Source of the DNA: DASYUM01 sp036001225
GTDB lineage: Bacteria; Methylomirabilota; Methylomirabilia; Rokubacteriales; DASRDR01
Length of the DNA stretch: 29,684 bases
Direction: 5' to 3'
Assembly (NCBI GenBank): GCA_036001225.1
Contig: DASYUM010000289.1
Span: 1 to 29,684 of the forward strand
A program made the position numbers and the translations under genes. The notes under the pieces are model-generated. The model did no database searches and had not been told where the DNA came from. It saw only the letters and a program-made list of their open reading frames with translations. Positions 22,581 through 29,684 of the stretch are shown here, piece by piece; positions within the stretch are counted from its first letter, which is position 1; each line of letters begins with the position of its first letter.

Positions 22581-24761
22581 CTAATCCCCTGGCTTTTCCG
22601 GCTGCGGGTGTCCGCCGCGAGCCCGATTCGGCGCGGCCCGATTGGCCGGGTCGCCCGGCTGGGGAGGCGCCGCCGGGGGCGGCACGTCCGCGCGACGGGT
22701 CAGCCCCGGGGGTGCGGCCGGCGAGGGGCCCCCCCCTGGCGGCGCTTCCCCGCGACGGATTGGAGGCAGCGGCACGGTCGGCGGGGGACCGGCAATCTCC
22801 GACCCGTCACGACGGGACGGAGGCGCTCCCATCGAGGGGCGCGCCACCGGCGGCATGCTGCCGCGACGGTCCGGCAGCGGAGGCGCGGCCGCCGAGGGGC
22901 CGGCGATCGGCGGCACTCCGTCGCGACGGGCTGGCGGCGGCAAGCTCAGCGAAGGACCGGCGAGGGGCGGGCTCTCGACCCGATGGCCCGGCGGCACGGC
23001 CGGCAACGGGCCAGCCACCGGGGGCACGCCGCCACGACGGACCGGCGGCGCCGCAAGCGGTGAGGGGCCAGCCACCGGCGACTCGCGCCGTGGCTCCGCT
23101 GGCGCCGGGCGGATCGCGGATGACGCGCCGCCCGCACTCGGCTCGGGCCGCCACGGGCGCTCGAGTCTCGGCGGCGAGGACTCCCGAGCGCGATCGGGCA
23201 TGGGACGCTGCTCCACGCTCGGCCCCAGGGGCGAACGCGGCGGGGCCAGAGCGGGCCCGTGCGGACGAGGCACCGAGACGAGACGCGGCGGCGTGGTGGA
23301 GGTCCCCGCGGGCCCAATCTTCGGCGTTTCTCCCGAGGCCGACTCTGATCCGAGGCGCGGCGGCCGAGTAGCCACCACCGCTCGCTTCAGCGTGTCGTCG
23401 GACGGCCGAATGCCGGGCCGCGCCGTGGGCACGAAGCTCGCCGGCGTCGCCGCGATCCGGGGCGCGGCGTGGATCGGCTTCAGGCGCTGCCCGTCCACCC
23501 GAGCGACCCGCGCCGTCGTGATGGGGCCGCGGCCGAAGCGATTCTCGCGGACCGCCACCAGGGCATTCGGCGCGCTGACGTTCCGGTAGACGGTGATGTC
23601 CTGCACGTTCCACACGGTCGTGTTGTTGATGACCACGTTGTTCACGATCCGGGGGCCGCCCCAGCCGCGCCACGAGGGCACGTGGCTGAAACCCCGAGGG
23701 CCCCACCAGGGAACCACGGGCTCTCCCCAGCCGAGCGCCACCCAGCAGACGATCGGACCGCCGATGCCGACGTCGATGCCGGCGCCGGGTCCAAAGAACG
23801 CGACGAGAGCGGGCGCGTAGACCGGCCTCACCAGCAGCGGCCCCGGCGCCCAAGCCCAGAAGCCATCCACGAAGACCCACCGGCCGTAGTGATAGGGAGC
23901 CCAGCCCCACGGCGCCGCGTCGACCCAGGTCCAGCCGTAGGTCGGATCGAGCACCCAGGCGCCGGTGCTGTACGGCACCCAGCCCGGCGGCATCCCGGTC
24001 GGCACCCACACGGGGCCGTAGGTGGGCAGGGTCCGCCAGGTGCCATAGGGGTCGAGATCGGTCACGCCGTACGTGCCCGGGGAAACGTAGCGGGTGCTGA
24101 CCGCCTCCAGGAGCCTGTCGGTGCGGGCGTAGTTCCACCGGTCCCAGTCATCCAGTGGCGGGGCCGCGAAGGCGGCGAGCTGGGCCGTGCCCTCGACGAC
24201 CACCGCCTCGCTCGGGGTAAGCGCCACGGCCGCCCCGTTGGCGGGGGTGACGGTGGCCCGGCCGCCTCGGCGGGTGATGAACGAGGTGCGCTCCCCGGTG
24301 ACGTCCACGCGGTAATACCCGGGCTGCTCGATGGTGAAGGCCGCGTTGGGCGTGTCCACCTCCACCGTGGTCCCCGGCTCGAGCGCGCGGAGATCGAAGG
24401 AGGCGTGCCCCCCGGTCACCGTGAACTGGAGAAAATCGGGCTCCTGATTGGCGAGGCCGAGCTGGGTGTTCGCCCACGCGCGCACGAAGGCGCGGGCGCC
24501 GATCTGGACTTCCAGATTGCCCGGGGACCCGGTGGAAAGCTGGTCGCCCGGGGCCAGGGGGGTGTTGACCTGAGCCTGCGCCCAGTCCTGGGCCCCCGGG
24601 CGCCAGAACGAGACCTGACCGTCCACGAACCCCAGCCGGGGAGGCGTCCGGTCAACCACGAGCTGCTCCGGGCCCGGCAGGTCTGCCGCCAGCGTGGCAG
24701 GCGCCCCGCCGGTCAGCACGCCGAACGCCAGGGTGAGGCCGATGAGCCACCTGCTCTGCAT
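22581..24761 (-). CDS. Exported FecR-domain protein with DUF6600-like Trp-rich core and Pro-rich repeat tail
   Basis: 726 residues. Signal peptide at 1-25 (TLAA). A FecR-like domain at about 30-185 ('PLAPGDQLSTGSPGNLEVQIG', 'FDLRALEPGTTVEVDTPNAAFTI'). Residues about 200-345 are rich in Trp, Tyr and Gly ('GWVPYSTGAWVLDPTYGWTW', 'APYHYGRWVFVDGFWAWAPG'), as in DUF6600 proteins. From about 560 to the end come some eight imperfect 18-20-residue repeats of the form RR.G.PP.AGP....PP, probably unstructured and extended. The layout suggests an envelope or periplasmic protein with a cell-wall-spanning tail; its function is unknown. ATG 24761 fits the signal peptide and an AGGAG site 9 bases upstream; the frame is open to 24974. 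Confidence 0.85.
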   Translation of the reverse strand: MQSRWLIGLTLAFGVLTGGAPATLAADLPGPEQLVVDRTPPRLGFVDGQVSFWRPGAQDWAQAQVNTPLAPGDQLSTGSPGNLEVQIGARAFVRAWANTQLGLANQEPDFLQFTVTGGHASFDLRALEPGTTVEVDTPNAAFTIEQPGYYRVDVTGERTSFITRRGGRATVTPANGAAVALTPSEAVVVEGTAQLAAFAAPPLDDWDRWNYARTDRLLEAVSTRYVSPGTYGVTDLDPYGTWRTLPTYGPVWVPTGMPPGWVPYSTGAWVLDPTYGWTWVDAAPWGWAPYHYGRWVFVDGFWAWAPGPLLVRPVYAPALVAFFGPGAGIDVGIGGPIVCWVALGWGEPVVPWWGPRGFSHVPSWRGWGGPRIVNNVVINNTTVWNVQDITVYRNVSAPNALVAVRENRFGRGPITTARVARVDGQRLKPIHAAPRIAATPASFVPTARPGIRPSDDTLKRAVVATRPPRLGSESASGETPKIGPAGTSTTPPRLVSVPRPHGPALAPPRSPLGPSVEQRPMPDRARESSPPRLERPWRPEPSAGGASSAIRPAPAEPRRESPVAGPSPLAAPPVRRGGVPPVAGPLPAVPPGHRVESPPLAGPSLSLPPPARRDGVPPIAGPSAAAPPLPDRRGSMPPVARPSMGAPPSRRDGSEIAGPPPTVPLPPIRRGEAPPGGGPSPAAPPGLTRRADVPPPAAPPQPGDPANRAAPNRARGGHPQPEKPGD
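22640..23095 (-). repeat. Tandem coding repeats of the Pro-rich tail
   Basis: About eight imperfect units of 54-60 bases, each encoding RR followed by a short variable stretch, PP, [VIL]AGP, and a run of Ala/Pro. Unit-to-unit identity is clear at the RR and AGP codons and loose in between. Confidence 0.7.
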
Positions 24762-24955
24762 GCTCGGATTCTCCTTTGCATCTTGGACGGGGGGCCCGGT
24801 GGCAGCATTCGGAGTCCGAGGCGACTCTCGAACGGGACGGGAGGAGGCGGGTCGCCGGTCGCTCCGGATGGGGAGCCGCCGGCTGCGCTTGCCGGTAGCC
24901 GCGAAGATCGCGTGGCAGACGGCGGGCGCGAGAACGGCTGGCGCCGGGCGCCTCT

Positions 24956-24984
24956 TTGACAATGCGCCCGGCATTGCCTATAGT
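24956..24984 (+). promoter_or_regulatory. Near-consensus promoter of the barrel-protein gene
   Basis: TTGACA at 24956-24961, a 17-base spacer and TATAGT at 24979-24984. This is the best promoter in the window: 6 of 6 and 5 of 6 with ideal spacing. The transcript would start near 24991 with a leader of about 49 bases. The -10 box is identical to the one before the oligopeptide operon. Confidence 0.82.
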
Positions 24985-25039
24985 CCGGGCGTTGCCGACG
25001 GCCCGGCCGTCCGCTCGCACCATTCCCTTCCGCCGAACG

Positions 25040-25840
25040 ATGAAGTCCAGACAGCGATTGATCGGGGTCGCCCTCGCGCTGGCGTCGAGCGCGTTGGTCG
25101 CCCCGCCGCTCGCCTTCGCTCAGACCGGCCCTGGCAGCCTGGGCCTGGCCGCCGAGACCACGTACGTGGGAGGCCGCGGGCTCATCACGGATGAGCTGGC
25201 CACCGGGCTGTTCCTCAACCCCACGTCGGGCACGCTCGGGCGGCATCAGTTCACCCTCCAGTACTGCGCCCTCATCTCGAAGGACGGCCACGAGACCGCC
25301 GTCGGACACCGCGCGGTCGCGGCCTTCGGCCTCACCGAGTGGTTCGAGCTCGGCGTCGGCGGACTCCTCGACGACCGGCCCGGGCCCGACACCCAGCCCA
25401 CGGCCGCCGGCCCGCTGGCGCGCCTCCGCCTGCTGAAGGACGAGGGTGGACTCCCCGAGTTGAGCGTCGGGGGGATCTTCGTGTTCGGGGACCGCGCCGT
25501 CCAGAAGCAGAGTGTCTACGTCGCGGCCTCCAAGGGGCTCGCCATCAGCCAGACCGGCCCCCTGCGGAGCGTCCGCGGCCACCTCGGCTTCCGCCAGAGG
25601 TTCGTCGAGGAAGGCAAGAACGGCTCCTTCGGCTATGTCGGCGCCGAGGCCGAGTTGCCTCGCCACGTCTTCCTGGTGACGGAGCTCTACAACAAGAGCG
25701 GCGGGGCCCAGAAGACCCCGTGGGCGGTCGGGATCCAGGTGCGTCGTCCTGACGGGTTCGGCTTCACGCTCGCCGCCGTCCAGCGCGGCGAGACGAAGGC
25801 GCTCTCGATCTACGTCGGGGTCGGGATCAGCTTCCAGTAG
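25040..25840 (+). CDS. Predicted outer-membrane beta-barrel protein
   Basis: 266 residues. Signal peptide at about 1-28 (basic start, hydrophobic core, LAFA-Q). The mature protein alternates polar and hydrophobic residues in many strands ('HQFTLQYCALIS', 'WFELGVGGLLDD', 'LSVGGIFVFG', 'GYVGAEAELP', 'VFLVTELYNKSG', 'FGFTLAAVQRG', 'LSIYVGVGISFQ'). The end has a Phe just before the last residue, as is usual for barrels inserted by BAM. About 10-12 strands would fit the length. Its presence suggests a diderm. ATG 25040 is favoured by the signal peptide and the promoter at 24956-24984; no Shine-Dalgarno is evident. It is divergent from the FecR/DUF6600 gene. Confidence 0.8.
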   Translation: MKSRQRLIGVALALASSALVAPPLAFAQTGPGSLGLAAETTYVGGRGLITDELATGLFLNPTSGTLGRHQFTLQYCALISKDGHETAVGHRAVAAFGLTEWFELGVGGLLDDRPGPDTQPTAAGPLARLRLLKDEGGLPELSVGGIFVFGDRAVQKQSVYVAASKGLAISQTGPLRSVRGHLGFRQRFVEEGKNGSFGYVGAEAELPRHVFLVTELYNKSGGAQKTPWAVGIQVRRPDGFGFTLAAVQRGETKALSIYVGVGISFQ

Positions 25841-25888
25841 GCCGGACGCCCGCGCGCCGGCCGCGCCGCCGCCGGCCGGAGGACCTCC

Positions 25889-26056
25889 TCACAGGATCGC
25901 GCGCGCCACTTTGTGGAGGGCCGCGGTGATGTCCTCGAGGACCTGCACCTTCTCCTCGTCGCCGATGAGGAGCTCACCCGGCCAACCGGGGAGCAGTGGT
26001 TCGTGCCGCACCGGGCTGCCTCCGTCCAGGGCCAGCGTCTCCGGCGAGGGGCTCAT
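25889..26056 (-). pseudogene. DegT/DnrJ/EryC1 aminotransferase remnant (both ends, no middle)
   Basis: A 55-codon frame. The first about 40 residues ('ETLALDGGSPVRHEPLLPGW' ... 'GDEEKVQVLE') match the N-terminal pattern of DegT/DnrJ/EryC1/StrS sugar aminotransferases (LA.DGG.PVR...P.WP....DEE...VLEVL). The last about 15 ('DITAALHKVARAIL') resemble the C-terminal helix of the same family. The roughly 300-residue middle, with the PLP lysine, is absent, so an in-frame internal deletion is the likely history. It keeps a good ribosome binding site (GAGGT 5-6 bases before ATG 26056) and might still be translated. A genuine small protein is the alternative. Confidence 0.55.
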
Positions 26057-26169
26057 GCCGACCTCACTTTCTCCCGCGCCTCGATGACGAGGTGGCACCC
26101 CCAATGCGGGGCTATGACTGAACACGCATCTTGACTCGGTCCGGCGGCCGGCCTGATGATGAGCGCGCG

Positions 26170-26529
26170 ATGGGCGGCTGCGCGCAGGCCCTCAGGGTCC
26201 GCAGCGGATGGAAGCCGGGGCGGATCGCCGGGCTCCTGTTCCTGCTCCACCTCTGCTTCGACCTCGTCGATCCGACCCTTCCCGGCGTCTTCAGGTTCAA
26301 CGCCGACCAGTCGGTCGAGGCCCTGAAGGAGGAGTCGGCGCGCGCCGCCCCGGATTCCTCCGCCGCCGCGCTGGGAGTCCGACCCCGTCGGGCGGCCGCG
26401 CTCGTCGTCCCGCCTGTCGCCCGCATCCGGTCGGCGACACGGCCCGGCGGACAGCGGGGACCGACCCCTCAGGTCGCCCGCAGTTCCCTGCTCGAAGCCG
26501 ATCCCGCCCGCTCCTCCGAAGACCACTAG
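26170..26529 (+). CDS. Small protein with one membrane helix, unknown function
   Basis: 119 residues. After a short basic start comes one hydrophobic segment with 'GRIAGLLFLLHLCFDLVDP' at about 17-35, then 'TLPGVFRFNADQSVEALKEE', then a Pro/Arg/Ala-rich tail likely outside the membrane. The 'HLCFDLVDP.LPGVF.F..DQSVE' pattern reads like a conserved block and is unlikely as a shadow. No strong ribosome binding site before ATG 26170. Family not recognised. Confidence 0.55.
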   Translation: MGGCAQALRVRSGWKPGRIAGLLFLLHLCFDLVDPTLPGVFRFNADQSVEALKEESARAAPDSSAAALGVRPRRAAALVVPPVARIRSATRPGGQRGPTPQVARSSLLEADPARSSEDH

Positions 26530-26650
26530 TCCTCCCGTCGCCTCAGTGCGGATGTCGGCGTTCGCATGAGGCTCGGTACCACCCCTCCATCAGCGGGGCG
26601 CCCTCGACGCTCCCCGGCGCTGCCCTCGGGTGGGGATCGGGAGGACAAGC

Positions 26651-26857
26651 ATGGCAAGCCTGTTCGTTGGGGTTCTCGAAGACATAGACCTCGAGCGCGG
26701 CACCATCCGGATCGGCGGGCTGGAGTTTCGGATCGGCGAGAGCGTGTCGCTGACGGAGTTCGCCCGCGGGATACGGGTGCTCGTCACGTACGAGAAGCGG
26801 AATGGAGAGCTCTGGATCGTCCAGATCCGGCCCAGCCGGCCGCTTGGCTTCTTCTGA
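26651..26857 (+). CDS. Small beta-barrel protein, DUF1344/DUF5666-like
   Basis: 68 residues. Alternating strands ('FVGVLEDIDLERGTIRIGGL', 'EFRIGESVSLTEFARGIRVL', 'VTYEKRNGELWIVQIRP') follow the OB/SH3-like layout of DUF1344 and DUF5666 repeats (VxxIDxxxxxxxIxGxxFxV...GxxVxVxYE..xG...A..I). No signal peptide, so probably cytoplasmic. GGGAGG lies 6-7 bases before ATG 26651. It converges with the antiporter gene (stop 8 bases away). Confidence 0.72.
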   Translation: MASLFVGVLEDIDLERGTIRIGGLEFRIGESVSLTEFARGIRVLVTYEKRNGELWIVQIRPSRPLGFF

Positions 26858-26864
26858 CGTGCCT

Positions 26865-28253
26865 TCATGCCTCCTCGACTCGAGATCGGCGGAACGCCCA
26901 CCGGAGCCCGACCGGCGTCAGGAGGGTCGTGACCAGGACCATGAGGATCACCGCCGAGAAGACGCCCTGGCTCAAGATGGGACGGCCCTCGAACGTCAAG
27001 CTCGTTCCCACGCTCGCGAAGATCAAGCCGACCTCGCCTCGGGGAACCATGCCGATGCCGACCGCGAGTCGGTTGAGGCCCGGGCCGACCACCCCCAGGG
27101 CCGACGCGAGCTTGCCGGCCAGCGCGCAGGCGACGAGTGCCACTCCCAACCCGAGGATGGTCGGATCCGCGAGGCTCCTCAGATCGACCTGGATGCCCAT
27201 CAGGACGAAGAAGAGCGGCACGAAGACGGTCGAGAGCGGGTGGAGCAACTCCGAGAGGGTGGCCTCCTCGGCCCTGGCGCGGACGCCTTGCCCGTAGGGG
27301 TCGAGCAGGAGGCCAGCGGCGAAGGCGCCGACGATGCCGGCCAAGCCCACGAGTTCCGCGATGAACGCGAGGGTGAAGCAGAGCGCCAGGCCGAAGACGA
27401 GGAGGATCCCATGCTGGCCGGTTCGGGCGGCCAGCCGGACGATCGGACCGGAGAGCAGATGCCCGAGCCCGACCGTGACGCCGAGGAACAGCACGGCCTT
27501 GAGGAGGATCCACGCGACGGCGAGTGGCGACAGTCCCGGTCGGCCGGTGGCGGCGGCGGTCACCATGCCCGCGACGACCGCCAGGACCATCAGCCCGAGC
27601 ACGTCGTCCAGAATCGCGGCGCCGATGATCGTCCGTGCTTCCGGGCTCTGGGTCACCCCGAGGTCTTTCAAGACACGCGCCGTGATCCCGACGCTGGTCG
27701 CCGTCAGCGTGGCCCCGACGAAGACGTGAACCACCGCCGGGCTGTCCGGCAGCAGCCACGCGGCGGCACCCCAACCGAGGACGAACGGGGCGACGACCCC
27801 GACCAGGGCCACGAGGACCGAGGAGAGCCCGACCTGCGCAAAGGCCCGCAGATCCGCTTCCAGGCCCACGTCGAACAGCAGGATCAGCACCCCGGCCTCG
27901 GCCAGAACGAACAGGGTGGGGTCCGAGCGGACAAAAGCGATGCCTCGCTCGCCGAACAAGGGGGGCAGGAAGTTGCCCAGCCCGACGCCGACGAGCAGCT
28001 CCCCGAGGACCGACGGCTGACCCCACCGCTGGACCAGCAGCCCCGCAGCCTTGGCCGCCACGACGAGAACCGCGAGCCCGAACAGAACCGCGCCGACGTG
28101 CGACCCGCCTTCGGCCTGGGCCGCCCAGCCCATGCTCGGCGCGAGGCCGGCGAAGACCAGCCCGCCACCCAGGATTCGAGGAAGCCTGGCTTTCTGCCGG
28201 GAGGCGAGCAGCACCCGGCGGACGACGGCGGGCGCGAGCGGCTTCGCGGCCAT
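26865..28253 (-). CDS. CPA2-family cation:proton antiporter
   Basis: 462 residues with about 12-13 hydrophobic helices (from about 52 to the end). 'TATSVGITARVLKDLG' at 184-199 and 'AAILDDVLGLMV' (D216-D217) are the ion-binding motifs of Na+/H+ and K+/H+ antiporters of the CPA2/NapA type; the DD pair suggests electrogenic exchange. No KTN or TrkA domain follows, so it is shorter than KefB/C. Residues 22-50 look like a signal-type segment (hydrophobic core, then WAAQA), unusual for this family. The ATG at 28253 directly follows the TGA of the upstream OppC-type gene (TGAATG), so it belongs to that operon. Confidence 0.92.
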   Translation of the reverse strand: MAAKPLAPAVVRRVLLASRQKARLPRILGGGLVFAGLAPSMGWAAQAEGGSHVGAVLFGLAVLVVAAKAAGLLVQRWGQPSVLGELLVGVGLGNFLPPLFGERGIAFVRSDPTLFVLAEAGVLILLFDVGLEADLRAFAQVGLSSVLVALVGVVAPFVLGWGAAAWLLPDSPAVVHVFVGATLTATSVGITARVLKDLGVTQSPEARTIIGAAILDDVLGLMVLAVVAGMVTAAATGRPGLSPLAVAWILLKAVLFLGVTVGLGHLLSGPIVRLAARTGQHGILLVFGLALCFTLAFIAELVGLAGIVGAFAAGLLLDPYGQGVRARAEEATLSELLHPLSTVFVPLFFVLMGIQVDLRSLADPTILGLGVALVACALAGKLASALGVVGPGLNRLAVGIGMVPRGEVGLIFASVGTSLTFEGRPILSQGVFSAVILMVLVTTLLTPVGLRWAFRRSRVEEA

Positions 28254-29180
28254 TCAGGCTGAGAGCCGCGGGTCGAGCGCGTCGCGGACGGCGTCGCCCA
28301 GGAAGTTCAGCCCCAGGACGGTCACGAACAGGGCCGCGCCGGGCCCGAAGACGATCCAGGGGGCCTGCTGCAGGTAGCCGCGGCCGGCGTTGATCATGCT
28401 GCCCCAGGACGCCTGGGGCGGCTGGACGCCGAGTCCCAGGAAGGAAAGCGAGGCCTCGGCCAGGATGGCGAAGGCCACGCTGAGCGAGGCCTGGACCACG
28501 ATCGCGGTGGCGGCGTTCGGCAGCACGTGGCGCCAGGCGATCCGCCATCCCGATCCGCCCAGCGCACGGGCCGCCTCGACGAAGTCGCGGGCCCGGATCG
28601 CCAGCACCTGGCCGCGCATCAGCCGGGCGAAGGTGGGGGTGTAGACCAGCCCCAGCGCGATCAGCACGCCGGTCAGATCCGCCCCGAGCACGGCGCCGAG
28701 GGCCAGCGCCAGCACCAGCGGCGGGAAGGAGAGCACCGCGTCCATCAGCCGCATCGCCACCCCGTCGATCCGTCCGCCCCAGTAGCCGGCGACCAGGCCG
28801 ATGAGGCCGCCCGCCACCACCGCGAGGGCGACCGAGACGAAGCCGGCCACCAGCGAGATGCGCGTGCCCCAGATCACGCGCGCCAGCACGTCCCGCCCGA
28901 CGTTGTCGGTCCCCAGCAGATGGGCCCGGCCGGGCCGGGCCAGGCTGTTGCCGAGGTCCTGCTTGAGCGGGTCGTACGGCGCCAGCGCCGGCGCGAGGAG
29001 GGCCGCGAGCACGGCCGCCGCCATCACCGCCGCGCCGAACGGCGCCAGCCGGGCGGTGGCCGCGCGGCGGAGCACCACCCACCGCCGCTCCCGGACCGAC
29101 CGGGCCGCCGCGGGGGCCGGGATCGCCGAGGCCGGCTCAGCGATAGCGGATCCTCGGGTCGAGCCAGCCATAGACCACAT
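28254..29180 (-). CDS. Peptide-type ABC transporter permease, OppC/DppC type (second system)
   Basis: 308 residues. An Ala/Pro-rich N-terminus, first helix near 47-68, then 'HLLGTDNVGRDVLARVIWGTR' and EAA loop 'DFVEAARALGGSGWRIAWRH', ending 'NFLGDAVRDALDPRLSA', which are OppC/DppC hallmarks. The start (ATG 29180, or the in-frame ATG at 29171) overlaps the end of the OppB-type gene by about 35-44 bases. Its last codon abuts the antiporter start. No ATPase gene follows. Confidence 0.92.
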   Translation of the reverse strand: MWSMAGSTRGSAIAEPASAIPAPAAARSVRERRWVVLRRAATARLAPFGAAVMAAAVLAALLAPALAPYDPLKQDLGNSLARPGRAHLLGTDNVGRDVLARVIWGTRISLVAGFVSVALAVVAGGLIGLVAGYWGGRIDGVAMRLMDAVLSFPPLVLALALGAVLGADLTGVLIALGLVYTPTFARLMRGQVLAIRARDFVEAARALGGSGWRIAWRHVLPNAATAIVVQASLSVAFAILAEASLSFLGLGVQPPQASWGSMINAGRGYLQQAPWIVFGPGAALFVTVLGLNFLGDAVRDALDPRLSA

Positions 29181-29684
29181 CGACCACCAGGTTGCTGAGG
29201 ATGAAGCCGACGGCGATCAGCAGCACCACCCCCTGCACCATCGGGTAGTCGCGTGCGAAGACGGCATCGACGACCAGACGGCCGACGCCGGGCAGGGCAA
29301 AGACGTACTCCGTGATCACCGCGCCGCCGATCAGCGTGCCGAGCTGCAGCCCGAGCAGGGTGACGACCGGGATCAGGCTGTTCTTGAGGGCGTGGCGCCG
29401 CAGGACCACGCCCTCGGCGAGCCCCTTGGCCCGGGCGGTGCGGATGTAGTCCTCGGCGAGCGCTTCCAGCAGACTGGAGCGCAACGTCCGCGCGATCACG
29501 GCCGCCAGCGCCAGGCCCAGGGTGATGGCCGGCAGCGTCAGCGACCGGAGCCCGTTCAGCGGCTCCTCGAAGGGATCGGTGTAGCCCGAGATGGGGAGCC
29601 AGCGCAGCGTCACCCCGAAGAAGAAGATCAGCAGCAGGGCGATCAGGAAGTTGGGCATGCAGATCCCGAACAGGGCGAACATGG
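29137..29684 (-). CDS. Peptide-type ABC transporter permease, OppB/DppB type (partial)
   Basis: The N-terminal part of the gene lies beyond the right edge; 182 codons are visible. Helices alternate with the EAA loop 'DYIRTARAKGLAEGVVLRRH', and the tail 'DVVYGWLDPRIRYR' is the OppB/DppB signature. It is the first visible gene of an operon OppB-OppC-antiporter; a binding protein and ATPase genes may lie upstream, outside the window. The product is a homologue of the OppB-type gene at 12752-13666, but clearly a separate system. Confidence 0.92.
   Translation of the reverse strand, partial: MFALFGICMPNFLIALLLIFFFGVTLRWLPISGYTDPFEEPLNGLRSLTLPAITLGLALAAVIARTLRSSLLEALAEDYIRTARAKGLAEGVVLRRHALKNSLIPVVTLLGLQLGTLIGGAVITEYVFALPGVGRLVVDAVFARDYPMVQGVVLLIAVGFILSNLVVDVVYGWLDPRIRYR

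Noticed and set aside
22642..23589. Plus-strand Gly-rich frame opposite the Pro-rich repeat tail
   Set aside because: Antisense of Pro codons gives Gly; no independent coding signal.
1..29684. tRNA, rRNA or CRISPR arrays
   Set aside because: GGTTCG-like fragments near 2348 and 9716 lack cloverleaf partners and belong to the GC-rich repeat. No rRNA cores or regularly spaced identical repeats were found.

Overview
The window is about 29.7 kb of very GC-rich bacterial DNA (roughly 70% by eye). A predicted outer-membrane barrel protein, a lipoprotein and several exported FecR-type proteins indicate a diderm. A gene for Pup, the prokaryotic ubiquitin-like protein, sits among them. This mix, with PE-Lig-Pol LigD and repeated oligopeptide ABC permeases, fits an uncultured soil or subsurface lineage such as Rokubacteria/Methylomirabilota or a relative. 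That placement is inference from gene content; no rRNA or marker gene is present.

Left part (1-8.9 kb), mostly minus strand: a partial stress-type protein behind an AI-2E-family transporter with a degenerate cobalamin-binding-like tail; a HAD phosphatase fused to a HerA/DUF87-like ATPase; a small nine-cysteine protein on the plus strand; a two-gene operon of a phospholipase D/cardiolipin synthase-like protein and a three-domain LigD ligase; and a small Arg/Asp-rich conserved-looking protein.

Middle-left (8.9-11.3 kb): a gene-poor stretch with a very probable pup gene (GTG start, strong ribosome binding site, C-terminus GGE), GC-rich dispersed repeats, a small coiled-coil protein behind a good promoter, and a homocysteine S-methyltransferase that has lost its zinc-binding C-terminus and runs into a remnant of another reading frame.

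Middle (11.3-18.6 kb): a lipoprotein, an oligopeptide-binding protein plus two permeases (no ATPase genes) behind a consensus-like promoter, a small secreted protein, and a NarL-type histidine kinase/response regulator pair.

Right-middle (18.6-25.9 kb): a cell-surface block with two FecR-domain exported proteins (one with a DUF6600-like Trp-rich core and a Pro-rich repeat tail), a secreted GH5 mannanase-like enzyme with IPT/TIG and PA14 modules, and an outer-membrane barrel protein behind a TTGACA-17-TATAGT promoter.

Right end (25.9-29.7 kb): a 55-codon remnant of a DegT/DnrJ/EryC1 aminotransferase that seems to keep only its two ends, two small proteins, and a second pair of peptide-type ABC permeases translationally coupled to a CPA2 cation:proton antiporter, again without ATPase genes. 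The most notable item is the solitary pup gene, with no PafA, Dop, Mpa or proteasome subunit in the window. Two internally deleted or truncated enzyme genes and the dispersed repeats also deserve a second look.
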